Of a stretch of 64,000 nucleotides of DNA, positions 34,414 to 42,174 are shown piece by piece (within the stretch, counting starts at the first letter, position 1; each line of letters begins with the position of its first letter). The stretch is from Paractinoplanes pyxinae (lineage in GTDB: Bacteria > Actinomycetota > Actinomycetes > Mycobacteriales > Micromonosporaceae). The notes beneath the pieces are model-generated. The model was not told the DNA's origin, did no database searches, and saw nothing but the letters and a program-made list of their open reading frames with translations. The DNA lies in assembly GCF_026626335.1 (NCBI RefSeq), contig NZ_JAPNTZ010000005.1, forward strand, positions 496,001 through 560,000. The letters are read 5' to 3'. Both the position numbers and the translations under genes were made by a program.

Positions 34414-35315
34414 AGGTCCACCTCCTTCGAGTTCAGGAACCGCGAGAGCGGGAAGATGATCGCCGTCACCAGCAGGAACAGCACCACGTTGCCCGCCGTC
34501 GACAGGCCGTAGAAGCCGGCCTGGTACTGCTTGTAGATCACCGACGCGATCACGTCCGAGGTGAAGCCGGGACCGCCGCGGGTCATGGCCCAGATCAGGT
34601 CGAACGACCGCAGGCCGCCGATCAGCGAGAGCAGGATGACGGTGAACGTGGCCGGCCGGGCCAGCGGCAGCACGATGCGGCGGAAGTTCTGCCACGCCGT
34701 GGCGCCGTCGACGCGGGCCGCTTCGAAGTACTCCTGCGGGATCGAGACGATGCCGGCGATGTAGATGAGCGTGGCCAGGCCGACGCCCTTCCACACGTCG
34801 ACCAGGGCGACCGACACCAACGCGTACGAAGGGTCGGTGAGCCAGCCCGGTCCCTGGATGCCGATCAGCGACAGCGACTCGTTGATCAGGCCTTCCTCCG
34901 GGTCCATGAGGATCGTGAAGGTCAGGCCGACGCCGATCGTGCTGACCAGCACCGGGAAGAACACCACCGAGCGCAGGTAGCCGCGGCCGATGATCTGCGA
35001 GGTGAGCAGCACGGCCAGGCCGAGACCGAGCACGACCTTGAGCCCCGACGTGATCACGGCGTAGACCACGGTGTGCCACAGGCCCGAGACCAGGGCCGGC
35101 TCGCGGAAGAACGTGACGTAGTTGTCGAACCCGATGAACTGGGAGTCGAAGATGCTCCACCGGGTCAGGCTGAAGTAGAACGACGTCACCGTGGGCACCA
35201 GGAACAGCACCGCGTAGACGATGGCGGCCGGCAGGTAGAACCAGCTCGGGTACGGGCTCTTCTTGCGGCCGGGGGCGGCCGGCCCGGCCACGCTGGTGCG
35301 CGGCCGGGCCTCCAC
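34410..35315 (-). CDS. Carbohydrate ABC transporter permease (MalF/UgpA-type)
   Basis: 301 aa from GTG 35315, or 304 aa from TTG 35324. The GTG is preferred because GAGG lies 10 bases upstream of it and directly against the TTG. Six membrane segments follow a cytoplasmic N-terminus ([20 protein letters not shown]). The EAA loop is [20 protein letters not shown]. It forms a heterodimeric pore with the next permease. The start overlaps or nearly abuts the binding-protein stop (35318-35320), so synthesis is coupled. Confidence 0.92.
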   Translation of the reverse strand: MEARPRTSVAGPAAPGRKKSPYPSWFYLPAAIVYAVLFLVPTVTSFYFSLTRWSIFDSQFIGFDNYVTFFREPALVSGLWHTVVYAVITSGLKVVLGLGLAVLLTSQIIGRGYLRSVVFFPVLVSTIGVGLTFTILMDPEEGLINESLSLIGIQGPGWLTDPSYALVSVALVDVWKGVGLATLIYIAGIVSIPQEYFEAARVDGATAWQNFRRIVLPLARPATFTVILLSLIGGLRSFDLIWAMTRGGPGFTSDVIASVIYKQYQAGFYGLSTAGNVVLFLLVTAIIFPLSRFLNSKEVDL

Positions 35316-35317
35316 GG

Positions 35318-36631
35318 TTACCAACCCTCAAGTCCCAACTGCTGGGCCTGCTTCTTCACGTCCTCGTCGTACAGCTTGGCCGCGGCGTCGGCCTTGCGGA
35401 TGCCGGAGCCGACCTCGACGCAGATCTGCTCGAGGGCCGGGCCCTTGACCGGGGACAGGAACTCCAGGGCCAGGCTGGACGCGCCCTGCTTGTCGATGTA
35501 GGTCTGCATGTCCTTGACCGCCTGCGGCACGGAGTCGGGGAGCTTGCAGCCGGTCACCGCGTACGGGCCGCTGGGCTGCGACGCCTTGCCCATCGAGGCG
35601 CAGCCGTCGGGGCTGGCCACGAAGCCGGCGAACTTCTTGGCCGCCTCCAGCTTGTCGCCGGTGGTGCTGCTCGGGATGTAGAGGCCGTTGGGCGCCCACA
35701 CGGTCAGGCCGTTCTTGGCCGCGTCGGAGCCCGGGATGGCGAACAGGCCGATCTTGTTCTCGGTGCCCGGGTTGTCGGCGATCAGCTGGCTGAGCATGGC
35801 CGACAGGATCGGGTACTGCGCACCCTGCCCCTTGGCCAGCTTGTTCAGGCCGTCGGTGAGCTTGGCCGAGGCGAAGTCCTTGTTGACGTACCCGGCGTCG
35901 TGCACCTGCTGCAGGTGGTCGAAGCCGGCCTTGGCGGCGGGCGTCGTCGCGTACTTGGCCTGGTTCTTGGTGTACTGGTCGGCCCAGCCCGGGTTGGCCG
36001 CCTCGACGTTGTGGTAGTCGCCCAGGATGAACAGCTGCGAGGTCCAGGTCTCGCCGTAGGTCTGGATGACCGGGTCGACGCCGGCCGCCTTGAGCTTGGC
36101 GTTGTTGGCCTGGAACTCGTCCCAGGTCGTCGGCACCTTGAGGCCGTTCTTGTCGTACACGTCCTTGTTGTAGAGGATCGCGCCGGCCATGTAGTTACCG
36201 AAGGGCACGCCGTAGATCTTGCCGTCCGAGCCGACCGATTTCTTGAAGTTGTCGTCGAGCTGCCCGGCGAAGTCGTCCAGCGCGGTCAGGTTCTTCTGCG
36301 GCGCCAGCGCCTGCATCAGCGAACCCGAGTTGTACATGAACAGGTCGGTCATGTCGCCGGTGGAGAGCCGGGTCTTGACGATGTTGTCGCCCTCGGTGCC
36401 CTGCGGCCGGGTCTCGACGTTGATCGTGATGTCGGGGTTCTTGGCCGTGAAGTCCTTGGCCAGGCCCTCCGCCATCTTGACCGTCTCGGGCTGGTTGTCG
36501 GTCAGGAACGACAGCGTGACCTTGCCCCCGCCGCTCTCGTCGTCGCTGCTGCCGAGGCTGCCGGCGCTGCACGCGCCGAGGGCCAGGGTGGCGGCGGACA
36601 ACACGGCGAGCGCTATACGGCTTCGTGTCAT
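35318..36631 (-). CDS. Sugar ABC transporter substrate-binding lipoprotein
   Basis: 437 aa. Signal peptide with lipobox LALGAC, then an Asp/Ser/Gly tether and a family 1 solute-binding fold ([60 protein letters not shown]). The start ATG 36631 has GAGGAG upstream; a GTG or ATG a few codons earlier is possible. It begins 11 bases after the GH78 stop. The pairing with a rhamnosidase suggests rhamnose, a rhamnoside or an oligosaccharide as ligand (inference). Confidence 0.9.
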   Translation of the reverse strand: MTRSRIALAVLSAATLALGACSAGSLGSSDDESGGGKVTLSFLTDNQPETVKMAEGLAKDFTAKNPDITINVETRPQGTEGDNIVKTRLSTGDMTDLFMYNSGSLMQALAPQKNLTALDDFAGQLDDNFKKSVGSDGKIYGVPFGNYMAGAILYNKDVYDKNGLKVPTTWDEFQANNAKLKAAGVDPVIQTYGETWTSQLFILGDYHNVEAANPGWADQYTKNQAKYATTPAAKAGFDHLQQVHDAGYVNKDFASAKLTDGLNKLAKGQGAQYPILSAMLSQLIADNPGTENKIGLFAIPGSDAAKNGLTVWAPNGLYIPSSTTGDKLEAAKKFAGFVASPDGCASMGKASQPSGPYAVTGCKLPDSVPQAVKDMQTYIDKQGASSLALEFLSPVKGPALEQICVEVGSGIRKADAAAKLYDEDVKKQAQQLGLEGW

Positions 36632-36642
36632 GGATTGACTCC

Positions 36643-39438
36643 TCATTTGTCGGAAGAGGGGGAGAGAAGGGCGGTCAGTCGGGCGGCGAGCTGGTCGCCG
36701 CCGGGGACGAAGCCGTGCGCGGTGGCGGCGTCGGCGAACTCGGTGGCGGGCGCGTCCAGGTAGCGCTCGAGCCGGTCGGCCAGGTCGGCCTCGCCGCCGG
36801 CCACGCCCGCTTCGCGAGCGGTGGCGACGAGCTTGTCCCAGGTGGGTGCGTGGTCCATCAGCTGCCGGATGGTCGGCTCGGCGGGCAGGTCGGCTTCCCC
36901 GGCGTACGGGTCCTCGACCACCCACTCGTGCGTCCCATGGCGTACGTCGACCTCTTGATCACGGCCGGGCAGGTGCACCGTGGCCGTCGCGCCGACCGGC
37001 ACCACCACCTCGAGCCGCAGCTCACCGCCGTCCCGTTTCCAGGCGACCGAGGCTTCCCCGTACGGCGTGAGGTGCCTGGCGGCGGCGTGGGTGAGCAGCC
37101 GGCCGGGCAGCGGACGCACGTCGATCCGGCGGTAGCCGATCCCGCCGGGCGCCAGGCCGGCCACGCGCCGGTGCAGCCAGTCGGCCACCGCCCCGAGCGC
37201 GTAGTGGTTGAACGAGGTCATCTGGCCCGGGTTGATCGAGCCGTCCGGCAGCATGCTGTCCCAGCGCTCCCAGACCGTGGTGGCGCCCATCGTCACCGGG
37301 TAGAGCCAGCTCGGCACGCCGGTCTGCAGCAGCAGCCGGTACGCCAGTTCGGGGTGGCCGGCGTCGGCCAGAGCGTCGGTCATCAGCGGGGTGCCGACGA
37401 AGCCGGTGCTGATCCGGAAGCCGGCCGCGCGGACCAGGTCGGCCAGCCGGTCCCCCGCCTCCTGACGCTGCTCGGGGGTGGGGAGCAGCGCCCACTGCAG
37501 GGCGAGGGCATAGGTGGTGGCGGCGTCGCTGAGCACCCGGCCGCCGTCGGTCACGTACTCGCGGGCGAACGCGGCCCGCACCCGCTCGGCCAGCTCGCCG
37601 TACTCCCGGGCGACCTCCCCGTCGCCGACGGCCAGCGCGGCCTGGGCCACGATCTCGGCCGAGCGGGCCAGGTGCGCGGTGGCCACCACGTCCGGGTCGG
37701 CCTTGGCCCGGAACGGGTCCTCGGGCGGGGCGGCCGGGTCGAGCCAGTCGCCGAACTGGAAGCCGCCCGCCCACAGCAGGCCGTCCCCGGCCAGCCCGGC
37801 GATCCGATCGACCCAGGCCCGCATGCTGGGCAGCTGCCGCTCGAGCAGGCCGGCGTCGCCGGTGCGCTGATAGACCACCCAGGGCACGATGGCGGCGGCG
37901 TCGCCCCAGGCCGCGGCGGCCGGGCCGGGCTGGCGGATCACGTCCGGCACGACGTGCGGCACCGAGCCGTCCTTCTGCTGCTCGGCGGCCAGGTCGGCGA
38001 GCCAGTTGGTGAGGAAGCCGGCGCTGTCGAACAGGAACGACGCGGTGGGCGAGAAGACCTGGATGTCGCCGGTCCAGCCCAGCCGCTCGTCGCGCTGCGG
38101 GCAGTCGGTCGGCACGTCGACGAAGTTGCCGCGCATGCCCCACACGACGTTCTCGTGGAAGCGGTTGAGCAGCTCGTGCGACGACTCGAACCATCCGGTA
38201 CGCCGCAGATCGCTGCCGACCACGACCGCCTCGATGTCCTCCTTCCGCAGCCCGTCGACGCCGGTGACCTCCGCGTACCGGAAGCCGTGGAACGTCAGGC
38301 TGGGCTCGAGAACGACCTCGTCGCCGTCCTTCAGGACCCATTCGTCGGTGGCCTTGGCGGTGCGCAGCGGGCGCACGCCCAGCTCGCCGTCCTCGAGCAC
38401 TTCGGCGTGCCTGACCGTGACGGTCTGCCCGTCGGCGCCGCCGCGAACGGTGAGGCGCACCCAGCCGACGAGGTTCTGCCCGAAGTCGACGAGCGTTTTC
38501 CCGGACGGCGAGGTGGTCACCTCGACCGTCGGGAGCACATCGGTGACGCGCACAGGCGGGCCGTCCGGGGCGACCAGCAGGCCGAGGTCGGCGTCGAGCA
38601 CGTCGACCGCGGACTCGGGCCCGGGCTCGCGGCGCAGGTCGGTGCGCTGGCCGTTGTAGATGTCGTCCACCACGACGGCGCCCTCGCGGGCGGTCCAGGA
38701 GCCGTCGGTGGCCAGGGTGAGCACCCGGCCGTCGGCCGTCTCGACCTCGAGCTGGGCCAGCAGCGCGAGGCGGTCGCCGTAGAGGCTGTGCTGCTCGCGG
38801 AAGCCGAGGTAGCCGCGGAACCATCCGTTGCCGAGCTGAACCTCGAGCCGGTTCGCGCCCTCGGTCAGAAGGCCGGTGACGTCGTGCGTCTGGTAGCGCA
38901 GCCGGTGCTGGTAGGCGGTCCAGCCCGGGGCCAGCTGCTCGTCCCCGACCCGGGTGCCATTGAGCCACGCCTCGTACAGGCCGTGCGCGGTGGCGTACAG
39001 GCGGCCCTTGACGACGCCGGCGGGCAGCTCGATCGTGCCGCTGAGAATCGGCGACGGGCTGCCCCAGCCCCCGATCTCACGGGCGCTCACGAAGCGGGCC
39101 GTCCAGTCGCCCGCCTCGAGCAGGCCGGTCTCGACGGTCGCGGGCTCGCTCCAGTCGCTCCAGCTCGCCGAGTCCCCGACCCGCACCCGTACGGTCGCCG
39201 CCTCTCGCGACCCCAGCGGCGCCCCCGGCCACGGCACCAGCACCTGCTCCCCCGACGCGACCTCGAACACCTGCGTCTCGCCGGCGCGAGTGACCTCGAT
39301 TTCGTAGCGGGTCTGGGTGTAGTTGTCGGGGGCCGACGGCACCTGCCACGAGAGGCGCGGGGTGGCGGAGCCGAGGCCGAGCACAGGGGCGGGGTGGTGG
39401 TCGAAGCGGAGGGCGGTGGGTGGCGCGATGTCCGGCAT
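36643..39438 (-). CDS. Alpha-L-rhamnosidase, glycoside hydrolase family 78
   Basis: 931 aa, in the usual 900-1000 range. Beta-sandwich N-terminal domains (PRLSWQVPSAPDNYTQTRYE, YATAHGLYEAWLNGTRVGDE, LGNGWFRGYLGFREQHS) precede the (alpha/alpha)6 barrel with the signature VPTDCPQRDERLGWTGDIQ (about residues 440-460), which holds the acidic catalytic residues of GH78. TSFNHYALGAVADWLHR is also typical. There is no signal peptide, so it is probably cytoplasmic and cleaves imported rhamnosides. It is the first gene of the operon and divergent from an AraC regulator. An unusual C-terminal extension of about 90 residues (PTIRQLMDHAPTWDKLVATA) is present. Confidence 0.93.
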   Translation of the reverse strand: MPDIAPPTALRFDHHPAPVLGLGSATPRLSWQVPSAPDNYTQTRYEIEVTRAGETQVFEVASGEQVLVPWPGAPLGSREAATVRVRVGDSASWSDWSEPATVETGLLEAGDWTARFVSAREIGGWGSPSPILSGTIELPAGVVKGRLYATAHGLYEAWLNGTRVGDEQLAPGWTAYQHRLRYQTHDVTGLLTEGANRLEVQLGNGWFRGYLGFREQHSLYGDRLALLAQLEVETADGRVLTLATDGSWTAREGAVVVDDIYNGQRTDLRREPGPESAVDVLDADLGLLVAPDGPPVRVTDVLPTVEVTTSPSGKTLVDFGQNLVGWVRLTVRGGADGQTVTVRHAEVLEDGELGVRPLRTAKATDEWVLKDGDEVVLEPSLTFHGFRYAEVTGVDGLRKEDIEAVVVGSDLRRTGWFESSHELLNRFHENVVWGMRGNFVDVPTDCPQRDERLGWTGDIQVFSPTASFLFDSAGFLTNWLADLAAEQQKDGSVPHVVPDVIRQPGPAAAAWGDAAAIVPWVVYQRTGDAGLLERQLPSMRAWVDRIAGLAGDGLLWAGGFQFGDWLDPAAPPEDPFRAKADPDVVATAHLARSAEIVAQAALAVGDGEVAREYGELAERVRAAFAREYVTDGGRVLSDAATTYALALQWALLPTPEQRQEAGDRLADLVRAAGFRISTGFVGTPLMTDALADAGHPELAYRLLLQTGVPSWLYPVTMGATTVWERWDSMLPDGSINPGQMTSFNHYALGAVADWLHRRVAGLAPGGIGYRRIDVRPLPGRLLTHAAARHLTPYGEASVAWKRDGGELRLEVVVPVGATATVHLPGRDQEVDVRHGTHEWVVEDPYAGEADLPAEPTIRQLMDHAPTWDKLVATAREAGVAGGEADLADRLERYLDAPATEFADAATAHGFVPGGDQLAARLTALLSPSSDK

Positions 39439-39477
39439 GTCACTCCTGTGCGGGCGTTACGTATCGCCATCCGTCGC

Positions 39478-39489
39478 TGAAACGATTCA
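39478..39489. promoter_or_regulatory. LacI/CRE-like operator upstream of the GH78 gene
   Basis: TGAAACGATTCA differs by one base from the TGAAACGTTTCA core typical of LacI-family operators. It is 40 bases upstream of the rhamnosidase start (39438) in the 205-base divergent region. The regulator would have to be encoded outside this window. Confidence 0.5.
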
Positions 39490-39643
39490 AGAACCAACGC
39501 GACGAAGGGACGAGCTCAATGTTTCTTTTTCGTGGCGAGAAGGTTTCGCCGTGACCCCGATCCTCTGGGTCAGTGTGGCCCACGACATAGCCCGTGATGA
39601 ACCGGAGGTAGCACGAAATTCACCTCGGGGCCTACGGTGGGGC

Positions 39644-40540
39644 ATGACCGAAGACCCCCCGGTCGAGAACACCCGGACGTTGCTGCACTTCATCGACGGG
39701 TCGGTGGCCTACGCCGGCCACTACCTGCACGAGGACTCGCATCCCGTGCACACGCACAGCTTCGTCGAGATCGCCGTGGTCATGAGCGGGTCGGGCGTCC
39801 ACCACAGTCTCGCCGGCCGCCAGGAGCTGCAAGTCGGCGACGCTATTCTGCTGCGCCCCGGAGTCTGGCACGGCTACGAGAACTGCCGCCGCCTGGACCT
39901 CTACAACTGCTGCTTCTCCCCCGAGCTGCTGCAGCGGGAACTGGCCTGGACCAGGCAGGACCCCCAGCTGGGCCACCTTCTCTGGACCGGCCCGTACGCC
40001 GCCCAGCGCCGCGGGATCCTCTACACCCACCTGCACGACGACGCCCTTACCGGCTGCCTGGAACACCTGGACGGCCTGCAGAAACTCCGCACCCTCCCGC
40101 CGGCCGACTACCGGGGCGACCTGATCGGCCGCCTGATGCTGTTCCTGAGCGGCCTGGCCCGCGTGGTGGCCGAGACCGACCAGGTAACCGGCGGCTCGGC
40201 CGGCACCCACCCCGCCGTGCTGGACGCGATGCGCATGATGGAGGACCGCCCGGCCCACCAGTGGACCCTGACCGACCTGGCCGCCGACCTGCACCTGGCC
40301 CCCGGCTACCTGGTCCGCCTGTTCAAGGCGGCCACCGGCCTGCCGCCCATGGCCTACCTGTCCCGCTTCCGCGTCGAGCTGGCCGCCAGCCGCCTCCTGC
40401 ACACCGACCAGCCCATCAACCGCATAGGAGAGTCGGTCGGCTGGCCCGACCAGAACTACTTCGCCCGCCGCTTCAAGTCCCACTACGGCCTGAGCGCGTC
40501 CACCTACCGCTCCCGGTTCACCAAGTCCATCCGCCACTGA
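39644..40540 (+). CDS. AraC-family transcriptional regulator, cupin sensor (RhaR/RhaS-like)
   Basis: 298 aa. The N-terminal cupin (HSFVEIAVVMSGSGVHHSLA, DAILLRPGVWHGYENC) is the sugar-binding half; the C-terminal double HTH is intact (WTLTDLAADLHLAPGYLVRL, then INRIGESVGWPDQNYFARRF and HYGLSASTYR). ATG 39644 fits the family length. Divergent orientation over the GH78 operon makes it the likely pathway-specific activator responding to rhamnose or a rhamnoside (inference). It is followed by a repeat cluster. Confidence 0.92.
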   Translation: MTEDPPVENTRTLLHFIDGSVAYAGHYLHEDSHPVHTHSFVEIAVVMSGSGVHHSLAGRQELQVGDAILLRPGVWHGYENCRRLDLYNCCFSPELLQRELAWTRQDPQLGHLLWTGPYAAQRRGILYTHLHDDALTGCLEHLDGLQKLRTLPPADYRGDLIGRLMLFLSGLARVVAETDQVTGGSAGTHPAVLDAMRMMEDRPAHQWTLTDLAADLHLAPGYLVRLFKAATGLPPMAYLSRFRVELAASRLLHTDQPINRIGESVGWPDQNYFARRFKSHYGLSASTYRSRFTKSIRH

Positions 40541-40543
40541 CCC

Positions 40544-40750
40544 GAACGCCCGCCTCGGCGCACGCGGGCCGCCCCCACGGGAAATGGCCGAACCCGTGCA
40601 AAGAGAGGACGCCCGCGTCGGCGCACGCGGACCGCCGGCTCGCGCAAGGGACGATCACGTGCGGAAAGGGATGCCTGCGGGCCGTCGCCACGGGCAAGTT
40701 CGATCACGTGCGGAGAAAGGACGCCCGCGTCGGCGCACGCGGGCCATCGC
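40544..40750. repeat. Three hairpin-forming repeats with interspersed CACGTG boxes
   Basis: Copies at about 40544-40573, 40607-40636 and 40719-40748 share GACGCCCGCGTCGGCGCACG followed by CGG. Each folds as GCCCGCG / CGCGGGC (perfect in copy 3, one mismatch each in copies 1 and 2). A second shared element, CGATCACGTGCGGA(G)AAAGG, occurs at 40651-40670 and 40701-40720 before copy 3 and in decayed form near 40764. The 298 bases between the AraC and TetR gene ends hold no convincing gene. Confidence 0.8.
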
Positions 40751-40838
40751 GTCGAGCAACGGGCGATCACAGGAACGGCGGCGGACAGACACGTCGGCGC
40801 GATCGGGCAGGTCCGGCCGGGCGCCTGCACGCCTGCGG

Positions 40839-41561
40839 CTACCGTCCTCCGGCGGGTTCGCTGTCGTCGGCCACTTCCACGTCCGGGCCGGAGGATGGGG
40901 CCGGGCCGGCCTTGCGTTCGTCGGCTACTTCCACGTCCGGGGCGGAGGATGCGGCCAGGCCGGTGCGGAACTCCCACTTCGGCTCGGCGGGATCACGGGT
41001 GCCGAAGAGCAGGTCGAGGTGGGCGTCGAGGGCGTTCAGGGCCTGGTCGGGCTCGTACTGGCCGCCGAGCAGGTAGACGCCCAGGCCTTCCATCAGCGCG
41101 AGCAGGCCGGCCGCCTGGCCGGGGTCGCCGCTGGGCAGCTGGGAGGCGATGAAGTGCACGAACTCCATGGAGCTGGGGCGCAGCTCGGCCGACGCCGCCG
41201 GGCGCACCGCCGTCCAGGCGAGGAAGGCCAGGGCCACCCGGCCGTCCTCGCGGGCCGGGCCGTCGAGCGGCAGCAACGTGGCGATCATGGTGCGCAGCAG
41301 CTCGCGCGGCGACGGATCGGGGGCGAGGGCACCCAGGGCGAAGCGCACCCGGGCCTCGCTGCGCTCGCTCACCGCCGTCAGCGCGAACGACATCATCTCG
41401 TCCTTGGTGCGGAAGTAGTGCTGCACCATCCCGGTCGAGACCCCGGCCGCCGCGGCCACGTGCCGCAGGCTCACCGCCTCCAGCCCCTGCTCGGCCGCCA
41501 CCCGCATCAACGCGTCGGCGATCAGGCGGCGGCGCTCGTCATGGTCGACCTTCTTGGGCAT
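40839..41561 (-). CDS. TetR-family transcriptional regulator with duplicated tail
   Basis: 240 aa. The N-terminal HTH is DERRRLIADALMRVAAEQGL and VSLRHVAAAAGVSTGMVQHY with FRTKDEM, standard TetR. ATG 41561 (MPKKVDHDE) is the natural start; it begins 4 bases after the stop of the membrane protein gene, so it is the last gene of a three-gene run. The C-terminal 35 residues are a duplicated low-complexity tail (APDVEVADE... then GPDVEVADD...) encoded by a 54-bp tandem duplication. It may autoregulate the PEP-synthase-like operon through repeats near that promoter (inference). Confidence 0.9.
   Translation of the reverse strand: MPKKVDHDERRRLIADALMRVAAEQGLEAVSLRHVAAAAGVSTGMVQHYFRTKDEMMSFALTAVSERSEARVRFALGALAPDPSPRELLRTMIATLLPLDGPAREDGRVALAFLAWTAVRPAASAELRPSSMEFVHFIASQLPSGDPGQAAGLLALMEGLGVYLLGGQYEPDQALNALDAHLDLLFGTRDPAEPKWEFRTGLAASSAPDVEVADERKAGPAPSSGPDVEVADDSEPAGGR
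40863..40951 (-). repeat. 54-bp tandem duplication at the 3' end of the TetR gene
   Basis: TCGGCCACTTCCACGTCCGG (from 40867) recurs as TCGGCTACTTCCACGTCCGG (from 40921), offset 54 bp, extending through GGAGGATG in both copies. The duplication is in frame (18 residues) and lies in the non-conserved C-terminal tail. Confidence 0.8.
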
Positions 41562-41565
41562 GTCG

Positions 41566-42174
41566 TCACTCCGCGTATGCCTCGAGGTGCACCCGGGCGG
41601 CCCGCACCAGGCCGTCCGAGTCGTCGGCGTACAGGCGTACCTCATCGACCGCCTCGCCCGACCCCCGGGGCAGCTCGAACGCCAGCGGCCGCCGCAGCCG
41701 CACGTCGATGCTGGTCTGACTGCCGACGACGATGTGCAGCCCGCCGTCCTCGTACTGCACCGACTTGCTGGACGGCATCGACCGGTAGCGCTTGCTCACC
41801 GAGGCGATCGCCTCCCACGGCACGGTGAGGTCGATCCCCGGGCCCATGCGCACCCGCAGCCCCTCGGCCACCACCAGGTGCGGATGCCGGATGAGCCCGC
41901 CGAGGAAGCCGAGCATCCACAGCAGACCCCACACACTGATCGCCAGCATGATCAGGCGAGCCGGCCCCCACGGGATCACGTGCTTGACGATCAGGTCGAG
42001 CACCGGAATCTCCACCACCGACAGCACGAGGAAGACCCCGAGGATCGGCTTCACGACCCCGAGATACCCGAACGCCTCACCCCCGTGCCGCTCCACCGGC
42101 CTGCGGGCGACCCACAGGAAGAGATTCCGCCAGGTGGCCGCCTCAGCCGCCGCGGCGCGACGCCAAACGCTCAT
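41566..42174 (-). CDS. Membrane protein with PH-like cytoplasmic domain
   Basis: 202 aa. Two hydrophobic segments (GVVKPILGVFLVLSVVEIPV and ARLIMLAISVWGLLWMLGFL) are followed by a beta-rich region (LVVAEGLRVRMGPGIDLTVP then WEAIASVSKRYRS) typical of bacterial PH-like domains that follow two TM helices. ATG 42174 overlaps the stop of the PEP-synthase-like gene (TGATG), so it is translationally coupled, and the TetR gene starts 4 bases after it. Function unknown. Confidence 0.75.
   Translation of the reverse strand: MSVWRRAAAAEAATWRNLFLWVARRPVERHGGEAFGYLGVVKPILGVFLVLSVVEIPVLDLIVKHVIPWGPARLIMLAISVWGLLWMLGFLGGLIRHPHLVVAEGLRVRMGPGIDLTVPWEAIASVSKRYRSMPSSKSVQYEDGGLHIVVGSQTSIDVRLRRPLAFELPRGSGEAVDEVRLYADDSDGLVRAARVHLEAYAE

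Noticed and set aside
40544-40750. CRISPR array or tRNA cluster
   Set aside because: Repeats are hairpins with irregular spacing (63 and 112 bases) and related, not unique, intervening sequence; no tRNA fold.
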